Shown piece by piece: positions 60,842 through 64,000 of a stretch of DNA of 64,000 nucleotides. This stretch comes from Cucumis sativus. Taxonomy: Eukaryota; Streptophyta; Magnoliopsida; Cucurbitales; Cucurbitaceae. Location of the stretch: the NCBI RefSeq assembly GCF_000004075.3, contig NC_026659.2, forward strand, positions 1,922,001 through 1,986,000, given 5' to 3'. The notes below the pieces were generated by a model that worked only from the letters and a program-made list of their open reading frames with translations, was not told the origin of the DNA and searched no databases. A program made the translations under genes and the position numbers. Each line of letters begins with the position of its first letter. Position 1 is the first letter of the stretch.

Positions 60842-63810
60842 TCAGTATCTGTAACCCACAGGCATCCCAAGTTTGTCCAGTCGACCAGAACCGGGGTAGG
60901 CTTTCCCGATAAAATTAGACCGCAATGTTGATACCTGCTGTGCAGTTAGTCTCGATTCGCCAACAATGAAAGCAGAACCCCGTTTTGCAGAACTCGATCT
61001 TTCATACTGAGGACGCTGTCTTGGAGCGCTATGAGATCTCATTTTGGCTCTTGAAGATTCAGTACAGGCCATGTAACTCGGATATTCAGAGTCGCCACTG
61101 AAATAGCTTCTCGTACTGTCACTCTTAGCCGGAGTGAAGGGGCTTTTCTTTGTACTACCACCCCTTGATGAGACAGAAAAGAAAGAGTTCTCCTCAACTT
61201 CATGAGAGAATTTAAATGGACTAAAACATTGGGTTTCACAGGAAAATGAACTTGGAGGCTCTTTTGAAGGCACATCAGAAGAAGATAGAGCATTCTTGAT
61301 GGAACTAAAAAGGCTCTTGGGTTTCAACTTAAAGTGAGCTTTTTCATTCTCAATTTCAAGGATTCTATCAATGTTTTCAGCATCAATAGTTGTAAATCTT
61401 GAGCCACTCCTCTGCATCTGTTTAAACCTAGTGCTCTTAGTATGTGGGCTGTGCTCAAATTTTTCTGGGGTAACAGGATCCTACAAAACAAACAACCTTT
61501 TAACAGTCCACCCATGTTTGATACTGCGAATGAGAAACACTACACACTGTCTTACAATAGAAGAGAAGCTGGAAAATTTGATATCCGAATGCAAGAAATC
61601 GAAAGAAGATTGACTCCGTCCTGCTCGTGCCCGTGCTTGTGCTCTCAGTAATGCCTGCATCCTCTTTATCCATTCGGCTGTTCGCTTCCTCTCGATATGG
61701 CCTCGAACCAATGCCTGAAGTCTCACCAACCCTCTTAGTGCCCTTAATGCCTTCCTTGCCTTTCAGAAAAAACAATAACAAACAAAGGAAATCAAACCAT
61801 AATGAATTCCCATTAAAGATTTAGGCTGGCAAAACATGAAGAAGACAGAGACATTACAGAAAGCCATCCGTGCTTCCATACAGCCATGGTTTTTCCAGTT
61901 CAGTACAACAAAGCATTAAATACTCCTAATCAACCCAAAATTTCATTTATATCATGCAACGTTTAAAATGTATACCTAAACATACAAAGGTCTTAATTTA
62001 CTGACAAGAGGTTGATTTCCACAAATATTTTAGAAAAATTATAAAAAGAAAAAAAACCAAAAAATAAATTAAAATTAGTTTTTTCCCCTGTAATTCCAAA
62101 ATAAAGATAACATAAAAAACTGTAGCCAAACAGAAGGCCTAATTCCATTTCCACCTAAACAGACAAACCAACCCCACTAGGGATTTCCAAGAACAATCCT
62201 CAGTTTGATATTTTATTTAGAGTTTAACCCCTCAATTATTACAATATCTCAATTGGGTCCCTAAAATTCTAAATATTTTCACATGGGTTAGTGTTAAAAA
62301 AGGTGAAAGGTAAGTTGTTTACCATAAAAAGTAAAGAAGCACCTTTTTTTGACTAGGAACAGATCAAGTTTTTTTCCTTTTAAAGAGCTTGGGAATGAAG
62401 AAGACAAAGGGGTCTCCCTCATATCCAAAGGAAGAAAAGAAAAAGTAACACATATACATTTTTTTCAATCTAAATGATAAAAAGAAAGAAAAGGAACATC
62501 TCACAATGGATTTTCTATTTGAAGGAAAGATGAAAAAGTGAAATTCAGAAAGTAAATTTAAGATACAGCATTCAAAAATAGCAAGACTCATCATGAGAAA
62601 CCTGAACTTTTCATTTTTGTTATTTATGTATTTACTTATTTACTAAAGAATATATAAAAGAAAAAAATAAATGTAAAAGTACAAAGGAGAGAATCTGAAG
62701 GTATTAATATGGTGAAAGCTCCTTTTCACCTTACATTGGAAGGGAGATTTTGAAAGGACAGATGGCAGAGCTAATACGGGCTGGGTCCCACACGGCTTTG
62801 TTTTTTCATATGAAGTGATTACACGACACCGTTTTCCTCCGAACGATGCCGTCTCGAAGAGACTTTCATGTTCCCATGTAACAAATATAGATCCCTACTC
62901 CTTTCTCTTTGAACTCCAAAAACTTTGTTATATTTTATTATTTTAGTTTTAAAAAGAAATGCTTTTGATTTGATTTGAGATGGAGATATTGAGTGTGTAA
63001 CACACTCAACAGCTAAGATTGAAAGAAACAAAAAAGAAGGATGCTTTTTGGTAATCCCAAGGTGAAAGGGATTGAGATTTAAACAATGGAATTAGTTGAG
63101 ATTCTAAACTAAATAATAGAGAATGAAATATTGTTCAATTGAAAATCTACTCCCTGAATATACGCTTCTTTCTCAACTTAAACCCTATTCACAAGTTTTC
63201 TTTAGACAAAAATAAAATTCAAGCAAGGTTAAGAAAGTGAAATTTCATCCCATCGAACCCCATTGAAAAAAAAGGTGAACTTTAATTAAGGTAAAATGAA
63301 AAAGATGAAGCTTTTAGTTCGGTAAGGTGTAGTCCAAATAGAATGCTTCTTGTGACCTTCCTCAAGGGGTCGGTGCTTCAAATTTATAACCTCTCTAATT
63401 TGTCTGAAACGAAGAAAGCGTAATTGGTATGAACTTGCTCAACTAATTAAAACATTATGGTTATTCTTTTTTTAAAAAAAAAAAATCACTCTTATTTAGA
63501 AAAATAATGTTAAACATTTGTGGTTGGATCGAGAAGAAGTAACTTAGGAACAAACCAGAAATCCACGAAATGCAGCCTGGATTTTGATGGCAGCAGAGTT
63601 AGGGTCCGCCGTGGGCGTCGTCCGTCGGGTGGTGGTGATCTTGACGATGGGAGGGAAGGTGACGGGGGGGTCATGGTGGTGGGTTTTCTCGTTATCCTTG
63701 AAGTGGCATTTGAGGTTGTTGAGCTTCGAATTAGTAGGAGAAGGATTGAGAAATGGGTGTGGTTTCTTGAGACGGAGAAGGCCGCGGAACCATTTGAAGG
63801 CTTTGCCCAT
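60842..63810 (-). CDS. IQ67-domain (IQD) calmodulin-binding protein
   Basis: Three exons on the minus strand, 63810-63556, 61759-61556 and 61480-60842, join in frame to 365 aa. The N-terminus [12 protein letters not shown] is the standard IQD start. The IQ67 domain begins [13 protein letters not shown], and the intron falls at [10 protein letters not shown], its conserved place in the family. It continues [16 protein letters not shown] and [15 protein letters not shown] Ser-rich region follows, then the IQD C-terminal signature [20 protein letters not shown], and the end PVGYRY. IQD proteins bind calmodulin without calcium, associate with microtubules and plasma membrane, and influence cell shape. 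The first intron is 1.8 kb and has a GC-richer patch near 62750-62880. The subfamily member was not determined. Confidence 0.93.
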
Positions 63811-64000
63811 TTGGGGTTTATGAAAGAAGGGGGGTGGTGGTTGCGGCCATTAGAGGTGGGGATTGGAATTGAGAGAAGAAAATGGAAGTGATGAAGAAGA
63901 AGGAAGTAGAAATATAAATAAAAGGAATAAGGAAGGAGAAGGGAAGAGAAGAGGCCAAGTCAAAGGCATTTCGGGGCGCGTCGGTGTCTGTACTACTCGC
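63811..64000 (-). promoter_or_regulatory. 5' flank of the IQD gene, cut by the window edge
   Basis: Purine-rich on the plus strand, as expected for a CT-rich leader on the minus strand. A TTTTATTTATATTTC stretch (minus) at about 63910-63925 may serve as a TATA element about 100 bp from the ATG. Confidence 0.4.

Noticed and set aside
63520-63891. Plus-strand frame of 123 codons opposite IQD exon 1
   Set aside because: It is antisense to a clear IQD first exon and has no homology of its own.
1-64000. tRNA, rRNA, CRISPR arrays, prokaryotic operons, viral genes
   Set aside because: None was recognised on either strand. A tRNAscan or Rfam search would be needed to exclude small RNA genes, including microRNA hairpins, which cannot be judged reliably by eye.

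Overview
This is nuclear DNA from a flowering plant, almost certainly a eudicot. Genes are split by GT-AG introns, intergenic DNA is very AT-rich with many (TA)n and poly-A/T tracts, and every recognisable protein has a clear Arabidopsis counterpart. My impression is a cucurbit-type genome, but nothing in the window proves the species. No prokaryotic, organellar, viral or CRISPR sequence was seen, and no tRNA or rRNA gene was recognised by eye.

Layout. 1-6417: a head-to-head pair, a plastid S1-domain protein (minus, running off the left edge) and a DEAD-box RNA helicase of the RH33/RH48 type (plus), sharing a 0.6 kb promoter with site II elements and a telo-box. 6418-17660: mostly AT-rich desert holding one CLE peptide gene (12116), a pair of G-boxes (about 9.9 kb) and an unexplained GC-rich insert flanked by short direct repeats (15758-16593). 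17661-27344: a triple methyl-CpG-binding-domain gene (MBD13 type, plus), converging on a small C2-domain gene (minus). 27.7-34.7 kb: a duplicated block of about 3.2-3.5 kb, each unit holding one intact CLE gene (minus) and one broken CLE gene (plus). 35.0-43.3 kb: a thaumatin-like (PR-5/osmotin) cluster on the minus strand with two intact genes, one pseudogene and one divergent truncated copy. 46211-48178: UDP-glucose 4-epimerase. 49762-50957: a class B heat-shock factor with a perfect heat-shock element upstream. 53650-54144: an intronless C2 protein of SRC2/BAP type. 57855-60356: a rhomboid protease. 60842-63810: an IQD calmodulin-binding protein (minus).

The genes do not form one pathway. 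Five single-copy genes (S1 protein, RH48, small C2 protein, epimerase, rhomboid) correspond, from memory of Arabidopsis loci, to two duplicated segments of Arabidopsis chromosome 1 (around At1g12750-12800 and At1g63120-63250), so the window looks like an ancestral block. The lineage-specific parts are the two local expansions, CLE peptides and thaumatin-like proteins, which sit next to each other between the conserved genes and show duplication, divergence and decay. Exon coordinates are my own manual splice calls: each internal junction has GT/AG and keeps the reading frame.
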